From NCBI GenBank assembly GCA_036555515.1, contig DATBLC010000185.1, forward strand, positions 1-64,000: DNA of 64,000 nucleotides, written 5' to 3'. Below, in pieces: positions 18,263 to 26,050 of this stretch. The position numbers and the translations under genes were made by a program. The notes under the pieces were generated by a model. The model was not told where the DNA came from and searched no databases. It saw only the letters and a program-made list of their open reading frames with translations. Source of the stretch: DATACQ01 sp036555515. GTDB lineage: Bacteria > Desulfobacterota > Binatia > UBA9968. The first letter of the stretch is position 1. Every line of letters begins with the position of its first letter.

Positions 18263-19333
18263 ATGAGAATCAAAGCCGTGATCGGAATCCTTCTTATAGC
18301 TATGTATCTGGCCATCCCGGTTTCGCCGATCCATGCGCAAACCGCAGGCGAAATTCTCAAGGCCTATGAACCTTTAAAGAAGCCGGAACGCAAGACCCGG
18401 CTCATCGAAGCGGCGAAGAAGGAGGCGCGTTTGGTTGTTTACGGCACCCTGGGCGTCGATGCTGCTCGCCCCATGCTGGAGAAATTCCGTCAAGCTCACC
18501 CGTATATTTCCATCGGCCATTATCGCTCGGGCTCAACCGCCATCTATAACCGGGTGGTCAACGAAGGGAGAGCAGGAAAACACGAAGTCGATATTATCGA
18601 GCTATCGGCCGGTCCGGTTTCTGATCTCATTCGCGGTGGTTTTGTCGATCCCTATCGCTCTTCCGAGTTGGATTCCGTGCGCGCCGAATTCATCGATCCG
18701 CGACATCTCTGGAGCGCATACCATTACCTCGTTGTAGGGCTCGCTTACAATAAGAACCTCGTCAAGGCCGGCGAGGTCCCAAAGAGTTATCAAGATCTTT
18801 TGCTGCCGCGCTGGAGGGGACGCAAAATGTCTTTGGACAGAGATGCCGGAGATGTATTCGGCGGTCTGCTCGATAGCTGGGGAGAAAAGGAAGGCATCGA
18901 GTACTTTCGCAAGCTGGCCAAACAAGAGATTCTGATTCGCAGCGGCTATACGCTTCAGGCCCAGCTCCTAGCGGCCGGAGAGGTAGAGATCGTCCCTTGG
19001 TCACACTCTCAAAGGCCCCTCTTGATGGCCGATTCCGGAGCACCACTAAGCATCGCGTTCTTGGAACCAGTGCTATCCAAGGCCCAAGTGCTCTTGCTGG
19101 CGCGCCGATCGCCTCATCCGCACGCGGCCGCGCTCTTCATTGACTGGGCGCTCTCGGAAGAGGGTCAAGCATTCGTGGGTATCGACATCGTGCGCAGCCC
19201 CGTGCGAATCGGTCAGAAACAGAAGTATACGGAACTGGGGCGGCCGAAAACTAAAGTCATCACACCGGAATTTCTCGGCCAAAACTACGAACGCTACAGA
19301 AAGCTCTATCATGAGATTTTCGACATCCAATGA
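18263..19333 (+). CDS. ABC-type extracellular solute-binding protein (iron-type fold)
   Basis: I chose the ATG at 18263 because the signal peptide then begins MRIKAVIGILLIAMYLAIP with cleavage near IHAQ; the frame is open nine codons further. The mature part has LIEAAKKEARLVVYGTLG and LAYNKNLVKAGEVPKSYQDL, characteristic of Fe(3+)-type/2-aminoethylphosphonate-type binding proteins. A relative follows 115 bp downstream. No permease or ATPase is adjacent, so it is an orphan or works with a distant transporter. Confidence 0.84.
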   Translation: MRIKAVIGILLIAMYLAIPVSPIHAQTAGEILKAYEPLKKPERKTRLIEAAKKEARLVVYGTLGVDAARPMLEKFRQAHPYISIGHYRSGSTAIYNRVVNEGRAGKHEVDIIELSAGPVSDLIRGGFVDPYRSSELDSVRAEFIDPRHLWSAYHYLVVGLAYNKNLVKAGEVPKSYQDLLLPRWRGRKMSLDRDAGDVFGGLLDSWGEKEGIEYFRKLAKQEILIRSGYTLQAQLLAAGEVEIVPWSHSQRPLLMADSGAPLSIAFLEPVLSKAQVLLLARRSPHPHAAALFIDWALSEEGQAFVGIDIVRSPVRIGQKQKYTELGRPKTKVITPEFLGQNYERYRKLYHEIFDIQ

Positions 19334-19448
19334 CGCTTGCGAAGCCTTCGTCTTCGCGGGCGGGGAAAGTTGCTGAGAAAAATTCTCTGCGCAAGAGCTT
19401 CCGCGATGAAAATTTAAAGCTTCAATTACTAAGAGATCGGAAAGTAAT

Positions 19449-20471
19449 ATGACAAAGAATCGCAAAGTTTTTGGACTGATCACGATTTTCATAGCGCTCT
19501 TCTGCTGCCGATTTCCGGCCGCGGCACAAAGCGAGGAAGAAAAAATCGCAGCGGCCAAAAAGGAAGGGCCAGTCTACTGGTATGGTTCAATGAACGTGGA
19601 CGATGCCAGCGCTTTAATAGCCGGTATTAAGAAGAAGTACCCGTTCATCGAGATCAAAAGATTTCGTGCCGCCAACGCGCCCGTGCTCAGCAAACTCGAC
19701 GTGGAAGCGAGGGCACGCAGCCTGAACGTTGATGTCATCGATCTTGATGGTTTTTATGTTGCTCAGGCGTTGAAGCGAAATTATTGGGTTCGATATCTCT
19801 CTCCCGAGTTATCTGCTTACCCGAAAGAACTTAGCGACGCGGCGGGCCGTTGGTCGGGCTTCTTCCTTCTACCCCAGGTGGCGATCTACAACACGAACTT
19901 GGTTCCGGCCGCCAGCGCGCCCAAGAACTATAACGATCTGCTCGATCCGAGGTGGAAGAACCGCATATCGATTCCCGATTCAGGAGTCACCTGGTATCAC
20001 GGAATGTTGCAGCATATGGGCACCGAGAGGGGGCGTGCGTTTATGAAGCGATTGGCGGGGCAATCCGTTCATGTGCAGAGCGGCAACCGGATGATGGTGG
20101 AGTTAACCATGGCGGGAGAGCATGCGATCGGGATTGCCGCCTATGCGCATCGAATAGGCCAGTTCGAGAAAAAGGGCGCGCCCATGGGGTGGATAAAGGA
20201 CGACGTGCTGGTAATCACGCCGCAAGCGATAGGCGTGAGCGGATACGCCAAATCGCCAAACGCCGCCAAATTGATTGTCGATTTTACTCTTTCCCAGGAC
20301 GGCCAGACTATTCTTCGACGCTCTGGAAGAATCCCTGCAAATCCGAAAGTTGATCCTGATCCACCTGAACTCGTCAGAGGCCGAAAACTCTTCTACTCCG
20401 ACATCATTGACGGCGGCACCCGCTACAACGAAATCAACGAAGAGTTTCTGAAAGTTTTCACGGCGCGCTAG
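19449..20471 (+). CDS. ABC-type extracellular solute-binding protein (iron-type fold), second copy
   Basis: The 340-residue product has a signal peptide ending near AAAQ (about residue 27), then KIAAAKKEGPVYWYGSMN, which opens the same binding fold as the previous gene. The ligand-site region includes YNTNLVPAASAPKNYNDLL. Sequence similarity between the two neighbours is in fold motifs, not close identity, so it is an older duplication or independent acquisition. It also lacks a permease partner in the window. Confidence 0.85.
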   Translation: MTKNRKVFGLITIFIALFCCRFPAAAQSEEEKIAAAKKEGPVYWYGSMNVDDASALIAGIKKKYPFIEIKRFRAANAPVLSKLDVEARARSLNVDVIDLDGFYVAQALKRNYWVRYLSPELSAYPKELSDAAGRWSGFFLLPQVAIYNTNLVPAASAPKNYNDLLDPRWKNRISIPDSGVTWYHGMLQHMGTERGRAFMKRLAGQSVHVQSGNRMMVELTMAGEHAIGIAAYAHRIGQFEKKGAPMGWIKDDVLVITPQAIGVSGYAKSPNAAKLIVDFTLSQDGQTILRRSGRIPANPKVDPDPPELVRGRKLFYSDIIDGGTRYNEINEEFLKVFTAR

Positions 20472-20546
20472 CTCGGATTATTCATGCCCCGGCGAGACCT
20501 GCGACAGAGTGTAGGCCCAGGAGTAAGCCTGCCGCTGCATTGGGTT

Positions 20547-20630
20547 CAAACGTTCAAGCGGTTAAATCCCGTTCAAAACGTTTGGAACGATTGGAACTAC
20601 TGGAACTGTTGGAACAGTTGGAACGGATCG
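20547..20630. repeat. TTGGAAC/GTTCAA-rich simple repeat tract
   Basis: A short tract with repeats of about 9-10 bp such as GTTCAAAACG, TTGGAACGA, TTGGAACTA, TGGAACTG and TTGGAACAG. Related TTGAAC-rich tracts occur at 41850-41915, 45367-45412, 47690-47768, about 34960 and 62371. It is intergenic and is not a tRNA or terminator. Confidence 0.65.
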
Positions 20631-20714
20631 AGCTTTGTTAAGGTAACAGCCATTCGATAAAACTCGGTTTCTGTCTGATGCGGCCGTGAAGTCAACCTAA
20701 GAAGGATGCTGATT

Positions 20715-21701
20715 ATGAAAATCTTTTGTCGTTGTGCCGTGCTCTTTTGTTTGTCTTTCGCGCTTTCGCCCGGCGGGGTACAGGGGAAGCTTCTCACGGC
20801 TTACATATCCGACTCACCCAGTTCCTCGGTGCCAAAATGGATCGCGAAGGAAGCGGGTCTCTTCAAGAAATACGGCCTGGATGTCGACCTGGTCTTCATC
20901 GACGGCAGCACCCGTGGCATTCAAGCCCTTTTGGCAGGCGATTTGAGCTTTACGGAAGCCGTCGGAACTTCGGCGATCAACGGGAAGATGGCCGGCGGAA
21001 ATATCGCCATCATCAACGGCATTGTAAACACGTTGCCGTATTACATAGTCGGCAGCCCGGCGATCAAATCACCCGAAGATTTGAAGGGCAGAACCGCTGC
21101 CGTGCATATTCCAGGAACGGCCGCAGACTTCGCCCTGCGTCTTGCGCTAAAGCGAGTGGGTATCCCCTATAATCAAATTAAAGCGATTACGATCGGCGGC
21201 GGACCGGCGCGCATCATGGCCCTGATCAACGGTCAAGTCGAGTTCACCGTGGCCAGCGACGCGGAGAAGATAAAGGGGGAGAGTCTCGGCCAAAAAACCA
21301 TTATCAATATGGCGGAGTTCAAAGTTCCTTTTCAATTCACCTGCATGGTAACAACGGCCAAAATGATCCGCGAACAACCGGACAATGTTCAGCGCATGGT
21401 AGAAGCGATTGCGGCGGGTATTCACTTCTTCAAGACCAACAAAGAAGAGACCCTCAGGATCATGAGTAAATATACACGGGGACAGAACCGGACCCTTCTC
21501 GAGGGAGCCTATTCGGCATACTCACAACTTCTCGTCGCGGATACTTATCCTACGATGGAAGGGCTAAGGAACACATTGGAAGTGCAGGCTTCCTGGGACG
21601 CCAAAGTCGCGAAAGCCAAAGCAGAAGACTTTGTCGAGCTGCGTTTTGTCGATCAACTGAAAAGCAGCGGTTTCCTGGAGAGACTGTATGGTCGAAAGTA
21701 A
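20715..21701 (+). CDS. NMT1/THI5-like ABC transporter substrate-binding protein
   Basis: An AAGAAGGA Shine-Dalgarno at about 20699-20706 favours the ATG at 20715 over the in-frame ATG at 20706. The product (328 residues) has a signal peptide, then KLLTAYISDSPSSSVPKWIA, AGLFKKYGLDVDLVFIDG and LKGRTAAVHIPGT, typical of the NMT1/SsuA family. It is the third binding-protein gene in a row on this strand and again has no permease neighbour. Confidence 0.85.
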   Translation: MKIFCRCAVLFCLSFALSPGGVQGKLLTAYISDSPSSSVPKWIAKEAGLFKKYGLDVDLVFIDGSTRGIQALLAGDLSFTEAVGTSAINGKMAGGNIAIINGIVNTLPYYIVGSPAIKSPEDLKGRTAAVHIPGTAADFALRLALKRVGIPYNQIKAITIGGGPARIMALINGQVEFTVASDAEKIKGESLGQKTIINMAEFKVPFQFTCMVTTAKMIREQPDNVQRMVEAIAAGIHFFKTNKEETLRIMSKYTRGQNRTLLEGAYSAYSQLLVADTYPTMEGLRNTLEVQASWDAKVAKAKAEDFVELRFVDQLKSSGFLERLYGRK

Positions 21702-21704
21702 ATC

Positions 21705-21760
21705 AGGCTGTTGAAAAACCGCTCCTGCTAAAAACGACTGCCCTGAGCATGTCGAAGGGT
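21705..21760. repeat. Possible dispersed repeat (GGCTGTTGAAAAACCG ... CCTGAGCATGTCGAAGG)
   Basis: The segment starts with GGCTGTTGAAAAACCG and includes CCTGAGCATGTCGAAGGG. The latter motif recurs as CCTGAGCATGATCGAAGG inside the first cobalamin riboswitch (46472-46489). Boundaries are uncertain, and only the short motif is duplicated within the window. Confidence 0.4.
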
Positions 21761-21915
21761 GCGCTCGATCACCTCGCTACGCCGTGCCGGCTCTGCACGC
21801 CTCCGCCCGGCCGTCCGAGCAACGCTGAAAAATCGATTTCTCGCGCGCCGCACATCCGAACCCGTTTAACGTTGCGCGCTTGTAAGAGCTCAGCCTGCGT
21901 GCTCTTATCCGGGCG

Positions 21916-23113
21916 ATGAGAGTGTTCCTGTGCTATTCGTCCGAGGACCGCAATCTGGTGGAACCCATCAGTCTGGCCTTGCGCGCACAGGGACATCGCG
22001 TATTTTTCGATCGCAGCGACCTACCGCCGGGCGAAGAGTATGACATGCGTATCCGGCGGGCTATGGAAAAGTCGCAGTTGTTTATTTTCATGCTGAGTCC
22101 AACCTCGCTGGACGCCGGTAGTTACACGCTCACCGAACTGGGAATCGCGCAAGCGACTTGGGAACATCCCGGTGGCCGGCTATTGCCGGTGGTTTTACGG
22201 CCCATGGGTTTGGATCAGGTGCCGGCTTATCTGAAAGCGATCACATTCCTGGAGCCCGAGGAATGTGGCGGCCAGCGTGGCCGACGCAGTCCATCGCATT
22301 GCTCTGGCGCGACGGCGCGCGCACCTGAAAACTCTGGCCGTCGGAGTGGCAGCCGCGAGCATCGTCTTCGTCGGAGCTTATGCCTATTGGAGGAGCCGGG
22401 AGGCGCCGCTCGACACCGCGGGCAAAGACGGAGCGCCTGCGGTGATGGTTCCCGCCGGCAGTTTTACGATGGGAGACGATGAGGACTCACCGCGGCGCGA
22501 GATTTACTTGAGCGGCTTCATATCGATAAATACGAAGTGACGGTGTCGCGCTATGCGGAGTTTTTAAAAACCACCGGTGGCATAAAACCGCCCGAGCAGT
22601 GTGAGGAAGCGCGGCTCGACAGCGCCGGTGAGTTGCCCCTAGTCGGTGTGGATTGGCGCGACGCCGACTCTTACTGCCGTTGGGCGGGCAAGCGTTTGCC
22701 TACCGAGGCCGAGTGGAAAAAGGCGGCGCGCGGCGTGGACGGCCGCAGGTACCCCTGGGGTAATGATGCAGCGGCGGCCGGGCGGGCTAACTTCGGTAAA
22801 TCCTCCTCCGAGAGTGCTTACCCGGGAGGCCTTTTAGCCGTGAGCGGTCGCCCAGGCCGGTCAAAGCCCCTATGGCGCGCAGGAGCTCGCGGGCAATGCT
22901 TCAGAGTGGGTCGCAGATTGGTACGCGGAAGGTTTCGCCCGCGGTGACGTGAGAAATCCGAAAGGCCCGGCGAGTGGCCCCGGAAAAGTAATTCGCGGCG
23001 GAGGTTGGTACGATCCTCCGGATCGGCTGAAGTCGAGCCGGCGCACGTACGCGAGCCCCGAGAATCGTGCCGATGATTTGGGATTTCGCCGCGCCGCAGA
23101 CCTCGCGGAATGA
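21916..23113 (+). pseudogene. TIR - transmembrane - FGE-sulfatase-like gene broken by three frameshifts
   Basis: Frame 1 from 21916 encodes a TIR domain (VFLCYSSEDRNLVEPISLAL, VFFDRSDLPPGEEYD, candidate Glu in TLTELGIA) to LEPE near 22260. The reading then moves to frame 2 for VAASVADAVHRI, a transmembrane helix and the FGE-sulfatase opening VMVPAGSFTMGDDEDSPRR. Near 22518 one base appears lost and frame 1 resumes with HIDKYEVTVSRYAEFLK and RLPTEAEWKKAARG. Near 22856 one extra G shifts to frame 2, giving PYGAQELAGNASEWVADWYA, VIRGGGWYDP and LGFRRAADLAE with TGA at 23111-23113. Order and completeness of domains show one ancestral gene, now disrupted or mis-sequenced. Confidence 0.85.
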
Positions 23114-23466
23114 CGCAGATGGAATAAGATTGCTGTGTAATTGACAGCCGCTCTTTTAACACGTAGGCTTAATTTCCCTACTTCAGTATCAGGCCTTCTG
23201 AAAGAGGAAGACACAGGGGTGAAGGCCTGCAAATCGTCTCTCCTTGCAACACGTTCTCTAAAGGAAATCCGGCCAGAGCGTGGTTTTAGTAGGTAAGTTA
23301 CCTATGTTCTGTCCTATAGCAGTCCGGGTAACAAACATTCGCTCCCAGGAGGAGAACATGGTTAATAAATGATCCGTTGGGAGGACCGTCTTGTTGGAAA
23401 TTTTTCCTATGCCGAGGAACTCGGCGCCACAGGGTTTTTATCGATCCTTAAACAAAGGGAGGTTCC
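23114..23466. other. Intergenic region with a tiny strong-SD ORF
   Basis: The gap carries no clear gene. One feature stands out: CAGGAGGAG at 23346-23354 precedes ATG-GTT-AAT-AAA-TGA at 23358-23372, a four-codon ORF with a very strong ribosome-binding site. It could be a leader or the stump of a lost gene. A second strong site, AAAGGGAGG, precedes the gene at 23467. Confidence 0.4.
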
Positions 23467-23835
23467 ATGGCTCAACGTGACATGGTTAAACAGGCCGCAG
23501 AGCTACTAAGAGGTATTATCCGCAGTATAGACAAGAAGCTCGAATACAGTTTGATGGACCAGACTCAAGAAGGAAGGTTCTCTCTTCGGCTGTCAACGCG
23601 CGGGCGCGAAGGAGTTGTTTCGATAGTGACCGACGACCTGCGAGCGGCAGGGCAAGACGCCGTGCTCAAGAATGCGATCCGGCAAAAGATCAAGAGTAAG
23701 CGCGATCACTTGCTTTCTAATTATGTAGCGGATGTTATGGGAGTAACGGTCGCGAAGATGCTGAAACAAGCCGCCGGAGCGAGGGAGGAGTTCAAGCCAT
23801 CCTTCTTTAGACGCCCGCAGGGGAGAAGAAGATAA
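23467..23835 (+). CDS. Hypothetical protein, 122 residues
   Basis: I do not recognise the family. The product is mostly helical and charged (KQAAELLRGIIRSIDKKLEY, then a short beta-like RFSLRLSTRGREGVVSIV segment and VADVMGVTVAKMLKQAAG), ending in a basic FFRRPQGRRR tail. No signal peptide is seen. The AAAGGGAGG site six bases before the ATG supports translation. It stands between a TIR-FGE pseudogene and an amidohydrolase remnant, so it may be a survivor in a decaying region. Confidence 0.6.
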   Translation: MAQRDMVKQAAELLRGIIRSIDKKLEYSLMDQTQEGRFSLRLSTRGREGVVSIVTDDLRAAGQDAVLKNAIRQKIKSKRDHLLSNYVADVMGVTVAKMLKQAAGAREEFKPSFFRRPQGRRR

Positions 23836-23840
23836 CAGGC

Positions 23841-24116
23841 GTTTCACGGCTTGGGGCCGCGGATCGCTTTTTCATCCAGGGTTTTTCCGAGCACCGGGAG
23901 ATGGAGCTGATGGTGCAGTCGGGTTTAACGCCGATGCAGGTGATCCAGTCGTTCTCGAAAGGCTTCTCATAGGCCCTCGGCATCGATAAGGAATTCGGCA
24001 CGCTGGCCAAGGGTAAGTTCGCCGACCTGCTGGCGTTGGAGAAAAATCCGCTCGACAATATCACCCACATACGGACCATTCAGGCGATCTACCTGGGCGG
24101 CAAGAAATTTGAATAG
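23841..24116 (+). pseudogene. C-terminal remnant of an imidazolonepropionase-type amidohydrolase
   Basis: One frame reads FFIQGFSEHREMELMVQSGL, then TPMQVIQSFSKGFS, an in-frame TAG at about 23967, and ALGIDKEFGTLAKGKFADLL followed by a LGGKKFE end with TAG at 24114-24116. This is the typical last quarter of metal-dependent amidohydrolases. The N-terminal metal-binding part is absent and there is an internal stop, so it is a remnant. Confidence 0.8.
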
Positions 24117-24171
24117 ATCAAGGAAGAAAAGGAATTTTCTCAAACGTTGCCGCTTGGCCCACGTAACAGCG

Positions 24172-25209
24172 TCACGGATTCAAACTCAAAAGCTTGCGCT
24201 GGACGTCATCCATGCTGGCCGGCCACGCCCCGCGCTCTTTGAAAAAAGGTTGCGCCGCCGGGTGGTATGGGATGGTCACGTCGGCATCGACGGCGCGTTT
24301 TCGCGTCCAGTCTTTGAAATTGGGATGAAGCGGCGCGAGCTTGTCGATGTTATCCCAGAGATTTTTTAGCACCGTGGCCACCGCTCGCTCCGAGGCGGCT
24401 TTGTGGGTGGTTAAATAGATATCATAGGCGTTTACGCAGGTGTCTTCCGCGATCGCAGTGGCCTGGCCGCGCTTGAGCCAGTATGGATAATATCCCGGCA
24501 CGGCCCGCCGCAACCTTTTCTCGCCGTCCGGACTACAGTCCAGAGAAATGTGGCGGACGCCGATGGCGGCGTCCGCTTCTTTGACTTTTGCCGCGTCCAC
24601 GGCTGACAAACTCACATCGGCTCTGCCTTGAATCAAGGCATCTATACCTTCGTTTACAGCGGGCACCGGAACGATTTTGACGTCTTCCCATTTCATCCCG
24701 GCGCCGGCAAGAAAGCCGAACAGGTTGTACCAGTTCGCGAGTTGTGCCGGATATTCGCCGGTCAATCTTTTGCCCCGAATATCGTGAATGCTTTTCATCG
24801 GTGAGTCTTTACGCACCAGCAGCGCCGTCAACAGAATGGATCCGCGCATGACCAGGCGAACGTTCGGCGTATGTTGAAACGGATTTCGGCCGCCAATTTT
24901 CAATCGCTCCGGTCCCTGGTGTGACAGCGCCATGTCAACCGCATTGTTGAGGCCGAAATCGATTTCGCCGGTATTGAGTAGCGGCAGGAACGTGCTCGTC
25001 CCTGAATAGGGCTGGACCGCCATTTGAAACGGGGCGCCATCGCTGGCGACCTTGGCGAGACCGCTCGCCATGGCGTAAAAGACGGTGCCCGGAGGATTGG
25101 ACGCCAAAGTCAAGGATCGCGGCAGCTGTTGCGCGCTCATGGGAGCGCGGTTGAGAAGCACAAGTGCAAGTGCAACCGACGATGTCAACCAACGAAGCTT
25201 CACGCCCAT
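24172..25209 (-). CDS. TAXI-family TRAP transporter solute-binding protein
   Basis: The 345-residue product has a signal peptide (cleavage near MSAQ, about residue 26), then SLTLASNPPGTVFYAMASGL, the ligand-fold opening of TAXI-type TRAP binding proteins. Further family features are LLNTGEIDFGLNNAVDMAL and LIQGRADVSLSAVD. The usual TRAP membrane subunits are not adjacent, so it is another orphan binding protein. It could share a transporter encoded elsewhere or act as a sensor. Confidence 0.85.
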   Translation of the reverse strand: MGVKLRWLTSSVALALVLLNRAPMSAQQLPRSLTLASNPPGTVFYAMASGLAKVASDGAPFQMAVQPYSGTSTFLPLLNTGEIDFGLNNAVDMALSHQGPERLKIGGRNPFQHTPNVRLVMRGSILLTALLVRKDSPMKSIHDIRGKRLTGEYPAQLANWYNLFGFLAGAGMKWEDVKIVPVPAVNEGIDALIQGRADVSLSAVDAAKVKEADAAIGVRHISLDCSPDGEKRLRRAVPGYYPYWLKRGQATAIAEDTCVNAYDIYLTTHKAASERAVATVLKNLWDNIDKLAPLHPNFKDWTRKRAVDADVTIPYHPAAQPFFKERGAWPASMDDVQRKLLSLNP

Positions 25210-25353
25210 TCAGATTTTCTCCTTTTGGTTACTCTACGCCTCCCCTAAACGACTGCATGGCCAGAGCAAATAGAAAAGCCGAGTCGGATGTTGGGGCGGT
25301 CACAGGACAGAACTCGAACTGTGATGGGTTCGCCCGAAAACTGCCGGAAAATT

Positions 25354-25956
25354 TCATCTGGCCTTGGACAGCAATTCCACTACCTGGCCGGAGTCCATCA
25401 CGTATCCCAGGAAGTCATCGATATTCGCAAGGCTCGCGTCCTGCGCTTCGGCCGTCGCCGAGTAGGTACAGTCCCGCAGGGCGACAGTAACGATATCGCG
25501 GGACTTGGCGTCTCGCGCCAACCATTCGACTCCCCAGTTCGTCGAGCCTCCGGCGACGATCAAGATCCACACCCCTTTGACCCTCAAGAGAGTTTCCAAT
25601 CTGGTTTCGTGAAAGGCGCTCGATCTTACCTTGGTTACGATATAATCACCGGCGCCCGGCTTCAGTTCATCGATAACCTCCGCACCCTGAGTACCCTTGA
25701 CGCAGATCGGCGGAGTCGCGCGGCTAAGGTACGGCGCGCGCTCTGCCGGGAAAGTCATGGCCGGATCACTCTCTACCCTGGTGTAGATCACGGGGATCGG
25801 CAGGTTGCGCGCCAGATCGATGAGAGCTTGGGTTCGCTTTACGACGGCTTGCATTTCGGGCTTGGACAGAGACGCTTTAATGAAGTCGTTTTGCATGTCA
25901 TGCAACACCAAAGCGGTGTTCGACCGGCTGATCGGCGGCAACGGCGCACCTTTCAT
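25354..25956 (-). CDS. Isochorismatase-fold cysteine hydrolase lacking the catalytic cysteine
   Basis: The 200-residue protein has the fold's landmarks: VLHDMQNDF with Asp20 and VTKVRSSAF with Lys109. The third triad residue should be a Cys in the STNxCVExxARDA motif, but here the motif reads STNWGVEWLARDA, with Gly142 in its place. The frame is otherwise intact and well preserved. It lies downstream of the flavoprotein gene on the same strand. Either the enzyme lost hydrolase activity and became a binding protein, or another residue substitutes. Confidence 0.85.
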   Translation of the reverse strand: MKGAPLPPISRSNTALVLHDMQNDFIKASLSKPEMQAVVKRTQALIDLARNLPIPVIYTRVESDPAMTFPAERAPYLSRATPPICVKGTQGAEVIDELKPGAGDYIVTKVRSSAFHETRLETLLRVKGVWILIVAGGSTNWGVEWLARDAKSRDIVTVALRDCTYSATAEAQDASLANIDDFLGYVMDSGQVVELLSKAR

Positions 25957-26050
25957 TTTCCTGTCCTCCTGATTTTGTTAGAGTCACGTACCGATATTCA
26001 CAAAATAAGCAATGTCTCCCTCGCAATCGCGCCCCGGATAAAGCCTTCGC

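Noticed and set aside
20480..20600. Possible tRNA because of a GGTTCAAA word
   Set aside because: No acceptor, D or anticodon arm fits; the word is part of the TTGAAC repeat tract.
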